Shown: positions 37,291 to 49,539, counted from the stretch's first letter. The stretch is DNA of 64,000 bases from Saccharina japonica (GCA_008828725.1 MEHQ01002756.1:1-64000); one strand, 5' to 3'. A program made the numbers and translations. The notes: generated from the letters alone by a model not told the origin.

Positions 37291-39159
37291 GCTTCTTGCC
37301 TGTTGTTGGTTAATTGCAGTGCGTATTGTTTCTTGACATATGAAAGACGCGTTGTGATTGCAAATCCGGTGCCAGAACTCCTACGTATTCGATTGTATAT
37401 GTTGCCAAAATGCACACGGTCGGCTGCCTGACATCATAATTATACGTAATACTCTGCCCTTTTCGGTACGATGCCTATAATCATGAAATTCGGTAGTGTT
37501 CTTCAGCGACGCCGTGCGCTCGTACATTGCAAACTTATGCTTGGCTCAGTGGCAGCATCCTATTTAAAGTGTCCGCATGCGCTACGCACACGCTTCTTGC
37601 CATACACAATATACTGCTACGAAACGATTCACGGGAATCCGTCAGGGTTTTCATGTCCCATACGCAGTTAGCAACGTACCATGTAATTTTGTGCGATATC
37701 AACGGGCGGATTGGTAGCAGATAGAAGGTCGGCGGTAAGGCAACGACCAAAAACAGCCGGGAATAATTGGCCACACGCCTACCGTACAAATCAGAGAGTA
37801 ACCACTTGAAACATGCTCCAGGCTGCAGAAGGCAAGTCATTGCAATAGCACGAGCCCCCGGTTCCGTTGCACCGGTAGTCGATAAGTAGAAACCTGTAAA
37901 GTATAACGCCTGCAGAAGTAAGGACACAATCGACTGGTGCTACGATAGGGGGGGTACTCACAATTTCACTACCAGGTTCTGGTCACTCGGACGATTGGGT
38001 CCTAATGTAACTGAATAGGGGACCAAAACATGATTTGTTGGCGTTGCGTAATATAACCTGCAATGGCGGCGTACATAGAACAACAGAACACATAAAAAGG
38101 TTACGAGTGCAACGCATCAAAGCAGTCACTCGGCCGAGTGGCTCTGTGCAGATGAAACACAAGCACCTATACAGGATCCCCATCAGTCAGGCCGGCACAT
38201 GTTGTAAGTACAAATCATCATTGGAGCATAAGCTAATAAGATCCAAATTCAAGACCAGGCTACAGTTCCGATGGCGTAACGCGTACACATTTTCTCCAGT
38301 AGTGTGGCGTTTGATGCCGAATACACATATAGGGCAATTGATTGATAATTAAATACCATGGCAAGTTGCGGTAGCGGCTTGAACTGCAAACCTCTGCAGT
38401 CTTCTGTACCTCCTTTTGGGGATTAGGTACTCTGCACTGTTCCAGCATCGATGGCGGTGACATTCCGTTCCTGGGTCGCAAAGGTGGTGCATCCATTTCT
38501 GGTGTGACTAAGCAGAAGCACTGTATCGCATGCGATGCCAGCTCATTCACCGTATTGTCTTCCCCAACTAATCGGGTTTTGATGAAGTATCACTCTTTAG
38601 TATTGACGATTTGATCTTTCATATCCAATCTACTGAAGGATATCGAAGTGCTATGGCGGCATTCATCATCGCCTATAGCAGGTTGTCAAAGTGGAACACG
38701 TGATATCACGCTACACCACGGCGGGGAGTGCCTCTTGTAACACAACACGGAAAATATTAAATATGAAACTACCCTGGTGGCGTCGTGTTTCATAAAGAGA
38801 TGTCACAATCGCGGCCGTCGGCTACGGCGCCGGTCTCTCTGTGTGTAGTGCCTTGGGGGAAACAGGTCTGAGATTCTACAACCAGTGGCATAGGCCAATC
38901 ACGTATACATCACAAACAAACGAGGACATATCAATCGGTCGAATTCTCCACGTTGTTTTTAAAATCTACGCACGTATAAACGAACCATGAGATACCCCTG
39001 AAACCGGACTTGCCCAGTCATGGACAAACCTTAACCGCATACTGGCCACGTTCAAACATTTTGTTTTCCTGACATACACTTCGTTTACACCTAATGCGAA
39101 GGGCTTCTGATAGCAGGCTACGATTGGCCAGGACAACTACTGTAGTGCTGTAGTGCTTC
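37291..39159. other. Arm A inner flank, no supported gene
   Basis: It aligns with 52060-50446 of arm B. The frames 37471-37671 plus and 51658-51873 minus are partners (both have YTIYC and HG), but neighbouring frames are interrupted in one arm or the other, so they look like neutral remnants. Confidence 0.5.
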
Positions 39160-40245
39160 TGTGAGCTATTGCGACAGGACGGACGAAGCGTCCCCGTGAG
39201 GGTCATGATCAGGGCAGCGATTAGTTTGTCTGTCTGTTAAACTCCACCGCGGCAGCTTCTGAAAACCCGCGACCTTGCAATGTGTTCTCAAGTTGACCAC
39301 CAACTCACTGCGAAATGTGTGCTTGCCAATGTTGGGTGCCGCCTGACTAGTCAGAATACCCTTACCCATCCTCAGCACCGTTTAATGAGGACGTTCACCA
39401 TACCATTTTGAGTATGGTTCCTCCATTACACTGCCGCATTGCTTCGCTCAACGTTGATACATGGTACCCCATTGCACCAGACACGTGAAAGAAAACCTCA
39501 ACACGACACTGGCCATGCTACCCTGAGCGTGTTGCTTGCAATATGACGCGTGCTTGCTGCCCTCGACATCGAACTTATGCCGCTTGGTGCAAGAGCTATG
39601 CATGCAACGTCCTTTTTAAACGTGCACCATGCCTTCGTCCGCACATTGTCTGCAGTATATCGCCTTCGTGCTTCCCTCGACATTGAGTATCAGTCGTTTG
39701 ATGCAGGAGATCATAAAGTAGCGGCCATTAATAATGTTCACTATACCGTCCTTGGCAAATTTTATGCAGTATGGCGCCGTATGCATAATGTTCACCATAC
39801 CGGCCTTAGCATATAGTATGCTGTATGTAGCCTTGTTGCTGCCATCGGCAATGAAATCTGGTCGCTGCTCGATGCCGGGTATGCCAAAGCAGATTTTTTT
39901 TATAGCGTTCGCCATAGCGTCCTCGGCGTTAGCAGTAAGTAGTTGTTTTTGATTATTTCATTATTCAAACATGGTACCGTAGCGCACGAGCCACGCAAAC
40001 AACGCCTGCTATTGACGTCCAACATGCCGTCCGCAGTATTAGTTTGGCGAGATGACGCCTCGTTGTTTCCCTCGACATAAAAGGTCGGCCGCTTGGGGAA
40101 GGAGGTTTGTAAGGAACGCCTGTTCGTGATGTCAACCATGCCGTCGTCAGCATGTTGATTTCCGTACGTTCTCCTTGTGCTCCCCTCAGAATTGAAGATT
40201 GATATCCTCGTGCAGAAGGGATGGTAGCAACGCTTTATGGCCTTT
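39160..40245 (-). pseudogene. Ruined EsV-1-7 repeat gene (arm A)
   Basis: On the minus strand, EsV-1-7 words are spread over three frames: SCIKRLILNVEGSTKAIYC and DEGMVHV at about 39615-39720, RPTFYVEGNN and DGMLDVNSRRC at about 39990-40090, and a C-terminal unit like the final module of genes 1-3 (CKVAGFQKLPRWSL...CPDHDP) at 39166-39290. Several stops and frame changes break it, and several cysteines are gone. It points toward gene 2, so arm A holds a convergent pair. It is the mirror of the pseudogene at 49540-50445. Confidence 0.85.
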
Positions 40246-40400
40246 AAATATTACGGCGCAGGCAAATATAAATCACGGGGCCAGCACCGGAGTTGGCACA
40301 ACGACGGGATGCTTCCTTGCGCTGTGCACACCTGCCGTTCATAACATTAACAGGAAATGTGTGGGTGGGGTTAGACTATCTCACACTTAGCTTGTATGGT
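40246..40400 (-). other. 5' flank of the arm A pseudogene, inner limit of arm A
   Basis: The reverse complement shares TTCCTGTTAATGTTATGAACGG-like and GTGTGCAC words with 49470-49520. This is the last place where the two arms can be aligned. The flank differs from the shared block of genes 1-3. Confidence 0.6.
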
Positions 40401-40457
40401 AGCATTTGTATTCTCCCTCTAAGTTAAGTTTTGGGTGACGTACTACTAGTATGGACC

Positions 40458-40498
40458 CCCAGAAAATGGATAGTGCCCCTCTACCGTAGCAAGCGTCA
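40458..40498. mobile_element. Fragment of the MITE right end
   Basis: CAGAAAATGGATAGTGCCCC, then TCTACCGTAGCAAGCGTC, matches the right ends of the 24492 and 60717 copies. The rest of the element is absent. Confidence 0.5.
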
Positions 40499-41289
40499 CT
40501 AACTGCCGACATGGTATATGACACTTTGTTTTCTAGCTGACGCCCCCAATGATACACCGAATATCAGATACAGCAACGCTTACTGTTTGTTTTCGGAGAC
40601 AAGGCTACAATGGCCCGCGACAAATTCCTGGATTGGCGACGAACCTACTACCGGCTCTGGGGGTTGGGGCTCAAGGCCACGGTGGCTGTCGACCATCCCC
40701 TGGGTCCCGCTTTCATTTTTTCGACCAAAAATATATATATTTTTTTTCACGGTTTCGAAACGGGACTGTCAACTTTCCGCCCAATGAAAGGCTGGCACGT
40801 ACCTGATATTAAACAAAAATCGACGCAGAGCTATGGGTATCGCTAGGTGGCTTATTTGGGCGGTCAGCACGGCGTGGGCCTGCGGCACCATGGCGACTCC
40901 ACAAGGTGAGGGGACTACCAACTACCCAAATCAAGGCGCCTGCTGAAATTTGGCTGTTTTTGGTGCGCTATGTGTTGAGAACCGGTGGGCTGTCATTTTT
41001 GGGTCCGACCGGCCCTGGTCGGGGCTTGGGGCCCTGCACGATAGAGACACCATTAGGGGCTGGGCGCCCTAGCTAGAGTCCCACTCACAGCTTAGTGTGT
41101 TAAAGGCACCGTTTCCTTGTGGGAAGCTGATCGGCTGCCCGCAAACCTTCATTAGGTCACGTACAAGCACTCTTTGGGTACAGAATGTTGTTATTTGGGT
41201 CAAAATAAGCCCCTTACCGCCCGCCGGAGGTACGAGACGCCTCGTGTACATGTCCCGCCCCGCAAACGTCTCTACACATGCCTTTCACC
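40499..41289. other. Palindrome spacer, outer part
   Basis: No gene is supported. A short frame at 40833 begins MGIARWLIWAVSTAWACG, which looks like a signal peptide, and runs into CAAG|GTGAGG, a plausible 5' splice site at 40905. Without a matching second exon this is only a candidate. Confidence 0.25.
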
Positions 41290-42760
41290 GGCCACTTTGA
41301 ACATTATCGCAGCGAAGGGCTCTGCAAGGCCACCTGCTGCGAAACTGGGGCGCGATGCGATGCACAGCAGTAGAAGTCCTGATTTTGGTGGTCGATTGTG
41401 TTTGAGGCTTTGTTGCGCAGGTTCGGGTAGTCGGACCTCCCCACGCAAAAGGCAGTGTTTTGGAAGGCGTTCTTCTCCGTGAGTTGTACCGCTTCGGCGA
41501 CGGACCTCGAGGAAGAAAGATAGCTGACGTCTAGACGAATACGGTAACATACTAAGATTGCGTAATTCGGGACGCAGCGGGGTTCATAATTGCAATACCG
41601 CAAACCTAGCTTTCACGTAAAATTGACCTTTTTCGCTCAATAAACCCGAAAAAGTGTACTGGATTTAGTATGCATAGCCTCGTAAAACACCGAAAAAAGA
41701 TGCCAGTGCACTATCTTTGGCTCTGCTGTTCTCTCTACGTTTAATATATTGGGCAACGAAACTCGCTGCAGGAAGATAGCTTACATTTAGACGAATCTAT
41801 ACACATGTGGTTTGTGGGAAGTCGTTCACGTTGCGTGTCGGATAATTGCAATACGGAAAACCTAGCTTTCACGTAAAATTGACCTTTTCTGCTCCAGAAA
41901 TCCGAAATAGTATAATGAAATTAGTATGCATAGCCTGGTACAACACCGAAAAAAGGTTCCAATGCACTATCTTTGGCTCTGCTGTTCTCCCTAGGTTTAG
42001 TATATTAGGCAACAAATCGCTGCAGGAAGATAGCTTACATTTAGACGAATCAGGGGGCATGTGGTTTTCGCTAAGTCGCTGACGTTGCGTGTCAGATAAT
42101 TGCAATACGGCAAACCTAGCTTTTACGTAAAATTGACCTTTTCTGCTCAATAAACCCTGAATAGTGTACTGAAATTAGTATACATAGCCTCGTACAACAC
42201 CGACAAAAAGTGCCAATACACTATCTTTGGCTCTGCTGTTCTCTTGGGTTTTGTATATTAGTGAAAGCAACTCGCTGCAGAAAGATAGCTGACATCTATT
42301 AATAGAGGAATCCACGAACATGCGGCTTGTTTGTACGTACGGACGTTGCGGGACAGAGATTTTCAGTACCGGCTTTAGTATGTATAGTCTTGCCCACCCT
42401 GACAAAAAACAGGCCATTACACTGTTTTCGGCGCTGCTGTTATCCGTTAGTTCGACGCATTCGGCAAACTACCTTGAAGACGAAATATAGCTGGCGTCTA
42501 GGCGAATCTCGGAACCTATATTGTAGACGTCATTCCAAACCGTGCGACGAAAAAAGAGTTGATTCTGCAAAATTAGATTGGACATTAAAAATGTGCTTTC
42601 ACACGTGAAAAGCGAGAAATTCATACCGGCATTAGTATGTATAGTCCTGTCCACCCCGAAAACAACAGGCCGAAACACTATGTTTCGCGCTGCGGTCCTC
42701 AGTGGGTTCGACACATTCGGCAAACTATCTTGACGACGAAAGATTGCCCACGGCCTGTAA
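41290..42760 (+). repeat. Satellite array, unit about 255 bp, five to six units
   Basis: GAAGATAGCT-ACATCTAGACGAAT recurs at 41512, 41771, 42025, 42280 (interrupted), 42476 and, decayed, 42733. Each unit also carries AACCTAGCTTTCACGTAAAATTGACC, or a remnant of it, and CACTATCTTTGGCTCTGCTG. The middle three units are most alike and the outer ones are more decayed. It lies in the palindrome spacer and has no match in the arms. Confidence 0.85.
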
Positions 42761-43535
42761 AAAAGCAAGTTCGATCATAGCAAACGAAGTAAATTCCGAC
42801 AATCTTTGTTTCTACACTCAAGCAACGCCTTTTGTACAGGCTTGCTTGTCGACACAAAGCAAAGCATGCCATTCATCAATATTTGCCGCTGCTATGCGCT
42901 TCACTCAGGAACAGGTTGCCGCACCCCGTACACCCAATCCCCTACGCCGCCTGGTACTGCAGGTTGTCCCGAACCGTGCGCGCAAGAACATAGGCAAGTT
43001 ATCGCGTCCGTTGATCTTCTCCTTCTGGCGGCCAAGCACCCTGTACGCGGGGACCGGGAAGGATGTCGAGAGAGGATATATTGCGCGGGGGTTTAACAAG
43101 TTTCTAGTCGCACTCGTGTGGGGAATGGGGGGCGGGTCCTGCAAGTGTATGCAACACAGCCGCAGGGGGGCATCGACTCATTCTTTTGCGTCGTAAATTT
43201 CCGAAAATCCAACTATTCCGGAGGACCATAGTATATAGGACCACATATTGTGTGTAAAAACAGGTAAATATGTAGTTTTTTTGGGTCTACCATAGGTCCT
43301 GTTAACTATGGTCCCCAGTAATATTGCGCAGTCAGGATTCTGCCGGGAGAGCCCTTCATACAGCGCTCTGATGTACATATACATGAACATTAGGTAGAGT
43401 GCCCACCCCAAAAACAAAATAGATTCACGTACAAGTATAACACTACAGTAGTACTTATAGTGTCAAGAGTTTTTCATCTGTTGTCTGTGATCGACTCTTC
43501 GTTCCGTTGTTCGTGTGCCTCGTTGTTCTATGAAT
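42761..43535. other. Spacer, unassigned; GC-rich patch
   Basis: The 164-codon frame 42702-43196 starts inside the satellite and crosses a GC-rich patch (42890-43170) with an Arg/Pro-rich translation. I recognise no domain. Only the part after 42890 could be an exon. Confidence 0.25.
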
Positions 43536-43614
43536 GGTGAGGGTATCGGGGGGATGGGGGGGGTGAGGGGGGTGAGGGAGGAGGGGGGGTGCACTCGATA
43601 TTTACGCGGGGGGG
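43536..43614 (+). other. G-run cluster with G-quadruplex potential
   Basis: At least six runs of three or more G with short loops occur on the plus strand (GGGTATCGGGGGGATGGGG and onwards). This meets the usual G-quadruplex pattern. No gene adjoins it. Confidence 0.6.
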
Positions 43615-43769
43615 ATCGTTTTTTTTATGAAGGTTTTTTCATGTATGCATTTTCCAAGAGGGTGATTATTAGTATTCACTGGACGACCTTACCTGTCTGT
43701 GCATTATTGATCGCAGTATGCCTTTTTTATGTTCGTTAGTATTCCGTGTCTCCCGCTACCTGATTTTCC

Positions 43770-44010
43770 CAGCAAGCCTTGTATACCTGGTATATACTAT
43801 ACCTGGTATATACTATTGATAATATGCATACTCATATATACAACTCCTGCTGCTGTACGAGGTATCGTATGAAGTAACACGTATAATATGTATACATAAA
43901 CATCTGGTCGTATACAAAAAAAAACGAAGACACATCATCTACGACGTACGTATATATGTACATATTTATACATATGTACGTACGTACATACATACCTATA
44001 TATAGCCAGG
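43770..44010. repeat. TA/GTAC-rich low-complexity stretch
   Basis: CTGGTATATACTATA occurs twice in tandem at about 43789-43818, followed by alternating GTAC/TATA words (43950-44005) that can fold back on themselves. Confidence 0.7.
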
Positions 44011-44239
44011 TACTCGTATGATGTTACAATATATTTGGTACTACTGTACTACGTACTAACTTGTACTCTGAACAATAATGTCACTTTTGATGTTCAATGC
44101 GTACGAGTATCCGGAAGGATGTGTACGTACTACGTAGAAAGTACCAAAAGAGCAAAATACAAAGACAAACCAGGCCTCGAAACCGTACGTAGAATTTATC
44201 TTTTGACGCACTCGGCAGCGGTACCTACCTGGACAGTAC

Positions 44240-44524
44240 ACACGCACAAAGAGGATACCACCGCTCGTACAACACGCTCCGCTGCAGCCGTCAGGGCTCT
44301 CATCGTCGCTGGACAGGGGCACCATGCTTTCCATCTTCTCAAAAATGCTTCATGTGTCCCTCGGCTTTCCTTTGGGCTTTTTTGCACAACCTGTCGGGAA
44401 GCATCTCGTCTCCTACTCTTCTTCCGGCTGCGGGAGAGGAAGCACCGCCCGAGAGGGAAGCCGAGGGACCACCCTTGGCCTTTGAGCGCTTGGCCGCTTG
44501 CGACTGACCGTCGGCCATGATCAA
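44240..44524 (-). CDS. Possible basic, Ser/Lys-rich protein fragment (low confidence)
   Basis: The minus-strand frame 44524-44339 begins MIMADGQSQAAKRSKAKGG. The second ATG (44518) has a good ATGGCC context. The peptide is rich in Lys, Ser and Ala, with KKAQRKAEGHMKHF at the end. An acidic Ser-rich stretch (PLSSDDESPDG) follows in a neighbouring frame up to a possible GTAGGT donor near 44230. The composition looks more protein-like than the surroundings, but I recognise no family. It could be a first exon, a decayed gene or a transposon-derived fragment. The opposite strand has a 161-codon frame, which is less convincing. Confidence 0.3.
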
Positions 44525-44804
44525 GAGGATTGCTGGGGTGACGGCACCGTGTGTGTTGTGCTGCTACGTACTCGTACTGCTGGGAACTGGTGCATAATCA
44601 CATCGGTCTTTTTTCAAGTTGTTTTAAAAAAAATAGTTCGATTTTCACGGTACACCAAACTTCCCAAAAAAATCAGAAGATAATTGCGAATAGACCGGTC
44701 GAAATAAGCACGCCGCTACTATACAAAACCGGGAGTCTTCGCTGAGGGAACCACCGTCACTATAAGGCATAGGAGGAAGGGTAGTACAATGCGTGTTAAT
44801 TTCA

Positions 44805-44975
44805 GGGTTTGGTGCTGTTTAGAGTCGCACCTGCGTAGATGGTGTTGTATTCAACGTACCCACGGTGATAAAAGCGACGACAAGCAATGGAGTCCAAGCA
44901 ATATATCACCGGTGTGTGATCATGTAAGGAATTGTGATATCCAAGGGGGGTGTGCGTTCTTCCGTGCTATACGAG
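44805..44975 (+). repeat. Dispersed repeat, copy 2
   Basis: Partner of 16555-16695. The shared words are ATTCAACGTACCC, ATATATCACCGG and GGGGGGTGTGCG, in the same order and on the same strand. Confidence 0.6.
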
Positions 44976-46079
44976 TACAGTAGTGGTCTGTAGTTTTGGT
45001 AACCTCTGGAACGATATATGTGCTTTTATCGAGGCATTCCCACGGCATGTCGATAGCCCTGATTCCGATAACGTGTGGCGTTAGTCTCCTAGTGTGAATG
45101 CGTCACGTACTGTCTCGGCAATTGCCAAGAAATGCCATATTCCACCAAGTCACCGTATGCCCACGGAAAGATATGTGTGTAGTTTCTACAAATTTAGATA
45201 TCAACGCAACGCGGTAGCGTCGTCTGTGGTAAAGGGAGAGGGTACTTGAAACACTCAGCATCTTTCCGGGAGTAAACAAATGTTGTCTACAGCCTTTAGG
45301 GATCTGCCTGTACGAACTGTAACTACCGTAGGTGTGCCGCGCAACGTATGATTTGTAGTTTGAATATCCCACCCGTCCGCCAGATCCAAAAGTAACTATA
45401 TTCCAATACAGCTGGTATTGTGCAGGCAATATTTTAACTAAGAAAATGCATCCTTTGTTTCCCCTTTTTCTATTGCGTCTTCGGGGGGAAAAAAAACAAA
45501 TTATGTAAACAATTCTCGACAACAATGGCCCTAACACTCAGAGTTGAACTTAAACGTGATCTTGTGATTGTTTTTTATCGAGTGATGTGCTCGGAAAGTA
45601 CCCATATCACTCGTGTATGTAGGTAGGTTCGCTACGTGCTTCGGCCAGCTACGAACGGTGATTCATGCATTCATCTCGCGTCCAGCTGAACTCTCCATGG
45701 CGTCGATCGTGTCTTATTAAGCCATCGCCAACAAGCGTCCAAGGCAGCAGTGGTGAAAACTACAGTAGTCTTTGATATTTTTTTCCACTCGCACGCAGGA
45801 GAAAAGTTATTCTAAGCTGTGCTATGTTTGCCGTATCTAAGCTCAAGATATACAATCAAATTGCAGAATATGTCACCCCCTTTGCCATTCCTCACCTTAT
45901 TAGTAGTTGTTGCCACTAACCCCTTTCGATTCTTGCCTATATATTCCCCGTGCTAAGGGGTAAGCGAAACCGCTCTCAGATTCGCAGCCAAGTGAGACGA
46001 AGCAGGAACAATTAATATTTGCATTGTGCACCAGCAAGCCTGCACATATACACAGTCAGATGCGCAGTTAATCGTTCAC
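44976..46079. other. Spacer, no supported gene
   Basis: The minus frame 45103-45537 (144 codons) has no recognisable motif. Confidence 0.35.
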
Positions 46080-46400
46080 CGGTCGCCCCGGTGGTCTAAC
46101 TGGTAGCCACGAAGCCTGTAGGCCCGGATATCGAGGGTTCGATTCTCCCCACGGAGGTTTTTATTCTCAAATGACACCGTCTGTCGAGAGCGCATATTAT
46201 AGCGTGGGTAAGCAAAATTCGACGAGAGTTGACGAGGGAAGAAAGTGCTGAAATCTTCTCGCGATAAAAATGCAAGGCAAGAACCGTAGTGGGGGAGGAG
46301 GGAGAGGAGCCTACTTTGTGACCCCGGATCTGAGTTACGACTAGGGAGGGAGAAAGACGGAAGTGCGAAGATAATGAATGGGATGGACAAAAAAAAAAAA
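46080..46400 (+). mobile_element. tRNA-derived SINE with A-tail
   Basis: The head has an internal polymerase III A box (TGGTCTAACTGG near 46091) and a B box (GGTTCGATTCT near 46137) at tRNA-like spacing. Stems pair poorly, so it is not a working tRNA. The body (46200-46370) matches 479-572. The element ends in about 12 A (46389-46400). TTAATCGTTCA before it and TTAACGTGCA after it may be a mutated target-site duplication. Confidence 0.7.
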
Positions 46401-49400
46401 TGTTGGATTAACGTGCAATTTGTATGCGACCGTCCAGCTTTACTAGACATGATGATGTGGATTGGGTCAACCCTTAGATACGTTCTCTATATAGCGCGCG
46501 GGTTCGCCCATGAAGGCTTTCGTCAGCAGTTCGGCAGCTAATCACTCGTGCACTTTACTTAGTAATTTTATTTTGTCACGGTCTGATGTCACCTAGACCA
46601 CATATCTTGTTTGTTTAAAATTGCAATGATATAAAGATGTTAGAGTCATGCACCGCCAAAGTTACTACAGTAACAACCAGCATAGGTGACGTTGCCGTCC
46701 AAGCGAAAGGCACACGAGTATAATCGGAGGGGGTAATTCCAGTTTCGGCAAGGGCAAAAAATACGTTAAGGAACTCTAGAAGCAGTACCAATATTGAAAA
46801 ACACAACAACAGTTCCGTGCTTTCCACGATATCAGTATTTCAAAATTAACATTCATGTGGGAACAGTGACAGCGCATCCCCAGGTTTTCGCGACTACGCT
46901 AGCGAAATATCTGCAATATGTGTCGGAAGCCAATTCGTCATTATAATGATCTGCATTTGCACCGTCGGCTGGTTCGTGCCTACTAGGAGAAACAGGTTAA
47001 TCACAGTAGCTTCTAGTTTTGATCAGCATGCAGTCTCTCTGGAATGAAAAGCTTTATGCCCCACCTGTCTCACATGCTACGGTAAAGATGCACCACCTTA
47101 CACATATTTCGGACGTTCCTGACTCGACTAACACTACGTCAGCAAATTATCACGGAAAAAAATAGCAGGGCTACCCCGATGAGCACAAGCCATGGCCCGT
47201 GCGTACAACCAACTAGTTTGGTGCATAACATTGAATTGTCGGCAATTTAGGGTAAACACGCCACCCGTCCTGAAATCTGTACGCAACACGATGAGCGATA
47301 TAATCTGGGCCTGCTGTAGATATTTCAAGGAACAGTAAGGAACAGTAAGGAACAGTATCGCTGTACTTCAACGGTAGTGGGGAGATCCAGGGTAACGGGG
47401 ACTCATCGCGCGAAGTCGGGTTCTTCGAGAGGCACTACCAATCTTTATCGTGGCACGCATCGCAGGTCGGCCTTTTTCATATGCCGTGGGTGAACTGGGG
47501 CAATGTTAGGAATGTCGACTCAACCTAGGGCTTACCCCTAACTTACCCTAGACGTGCTGCAAATATCGAACTATATGATATCGTTTGGCGCTTAACACGA
47601 GACATACGACAATCCCAGAACCTGAAACATTTCTGCTTATCTTACGGACAGCGTCGCAGCTCTTGCCAGGTAACCAAATACTCACGAGGTGAGGGACGCC
47701 CCTCAAAACGTGTTTGACGGCGTCGAGGGCGCCATAGGCCAGTCAACGGCAGCTGTCCGCATGTGTTCGTGTACTTATACTGACCAGCTTAAAGCACGAA
47801 CAGTCACATCCAGTTCCATACATCTTGCGTCTCACTCGCGATCGCTAAGTACGATGAATATATCACTGATTAAAACATGGTCATCACTAAAGGATCTCTT
47901 GATTTTCTGCAGACGAATGAGTTCAATGTGTTGTGTGTAGGTACGTAAATATTCCGCCCATAACAAAACGCATTTGGACGTGAGGTAGCGTGCCAATAGG
48001 CGCAACGAAACACAAACTAAACATCAAACTAGGAGCCACACGCCTAATGACAGAGGTGCGCCACATGTTTCCCCAGGGGTGGTCACTTTATATAAAGCTC
48101 TCGACCTCGCCGAGAACGTGATCTAAAATGATCAACAAAGTGCCTATAAACGATTTTCAACATAAGCATGGAAATCCGAAGGTGAGCTTAAACCTTCAGA
48201 ATGCTTCCCACCCCCAAAAGTGTAATCCCTCACATAGCACACCACGAACGTTTGATTGTTGTTTATTTTCAACCACTGTTCTGACACTTCGATATATATG
48301 GATAATGGGTACAACTATATCCATGCTGTTTTCAGCTGTTTGCATATGATATTGAATAATTACACGCCTTCAACGCGCAAGAAATTACCTAGTGGTCCTC
48401 GGTCTCCTTCATAAAGCTGCGTTGTCTATTTCGCGGTGGTAACTACGGGTAATCGTGCTGTAAATATGTACCGTGAGCCGTCACGAAGTGGTGAGAGGTG
48501 TGGACAAACGTGAAGCCGACCCCAGGCTTAGGAGGTGAGTAAAACATGGTGGTGGCGAAACAAAGTTTGCAAGGGACCGGAAGATCGGCCGTGCGGATAC
48601 CGGAGAAATTTGCGCTGAGTTGTTGGATGAGCAATGGGGCTGGCCGGGTTGGGTTGCCCTTTCGGAGATGGAATGTCCGGTAGCTCGCCGGTCGACGATT
48701 ATAATGCAAGTTTCCCAATATGACGTAGTATGTAATGCATTTTCCATTTGGTACACTAACAGTGAGCAAGGCTACCAACACGGCAGGCAGCATTGCTCTG
48801 CGTTCGGCACGTTGTTTTCATACAGCGTGTAAAGTGAATAACATCTATATATCATAAAGTCACTGCGAGTTATAACGGATAGTGCCGCGGTCGACCTCCC
48901 TATACACAGGTATTGCTACCGCCGAGATTATGCTGTTCTGCGCCTATTTTGCAATCGAAAAGGAGTGCCCCTAAACAAATCTAGGGTCCCAAAAATACCG
49001 GTTATTTTCGTTTCCATTTTTAACATAAAAGCATTTACCCACGTGTTTCGTTGTTGTCATTGCCCATCAGAAGCATTAACTTCTCCAATATCTAGCTTTT
49101 GTTCATCGCAACACGGGCTTCACTTTTGTCGCAATCCCATGGAACCACGCTGCTATGGACGTAGGTTGGAAAACACGAAATACTACCCGCAACAGCACAC
49201 GGTGCTTAGCATAGTTTGCATTCCATCTTTACTAGCTTTTTTGTAGTACTATATAATGCTCTCGTGGTGTTCCTTGCATACCCTTGCTTCCAGACGGGCA
49301 GCGTCCGAAACGTGGTGGCAGATCATGATTGAGGTAACAAAACGGCGCAACATAAGCGTTGTGTTTACACAAGATTTTTGCCATTTGATTATTTGGTTTC

Positions 49401-49439
49401 GATTACACTTTGTGCGTATGTCTATTAGTCCGACCTCCG
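46401..49439. other. Spacer, no supported gene
   Basis: A small tandem repeat (AAGGAACAGT, three units) lies at 47327-47357. A MITE-end-like word (CATGCTACGGTAAAGATGCA) lies near 47074. Frames at 48443-48793 and 49249-49848 (minus) have no motif, and the latter runs antisense through the arm B pseudogene. Confidence 0.4.
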
Positions 49440-49539
49440 GATATTCACGTTTACGAGACAGTCCAACTCCACCTTGACATTCCCTGTTGATGTTGCGAAC
49501 GGCAAGTGTGCACGTCGCAGATAAATAGTTCATCGTTGC

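Larger units (their letters stand above)
30360..40400 (+). repeat. Arm A of a giant imperfect palindrome
   Basis: Arm A aligns collinearly with the reverse complement of arm B (49440-61930). Checked anchors (A to B) are: 30400-30550 to 61900-61760; 30790-31000 to 60490-60280; gene 2 to gene 3; 33600-33800 to 57750-57560; 34130-34640 to 57240-56700; 35040-35500 to 54460-53850; 36500-37100 to 52850-52250; 37470-37860 to 51870-51480; 38250-38620 to 51330-50940; 38800-38930 to 50810-50680; and pseudogene to pseudogene. The arms differ by many substitutions and indels. Confidence 0.9.

Noticed and set aside
41290-42760. CRISPR array
   Set aside because: Units are about 255 bp and diverged along their whole length, with no short identical repeats separated by unique spacers. 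The same holds for the 31-bp and 216-bp arrays.
42702-43196. 164-codon plus-strand frame
   Set aside because: It begins inside the 255-bp satellite, and its translation is not recognisable beyond being Arg-rich.
46086-46160. Functional tRNA gene
   Set aside because: A and B boxes are present, but the acceptor and anticodon stems do not pair well and the sequence continues into a SINE body with an A-tail.
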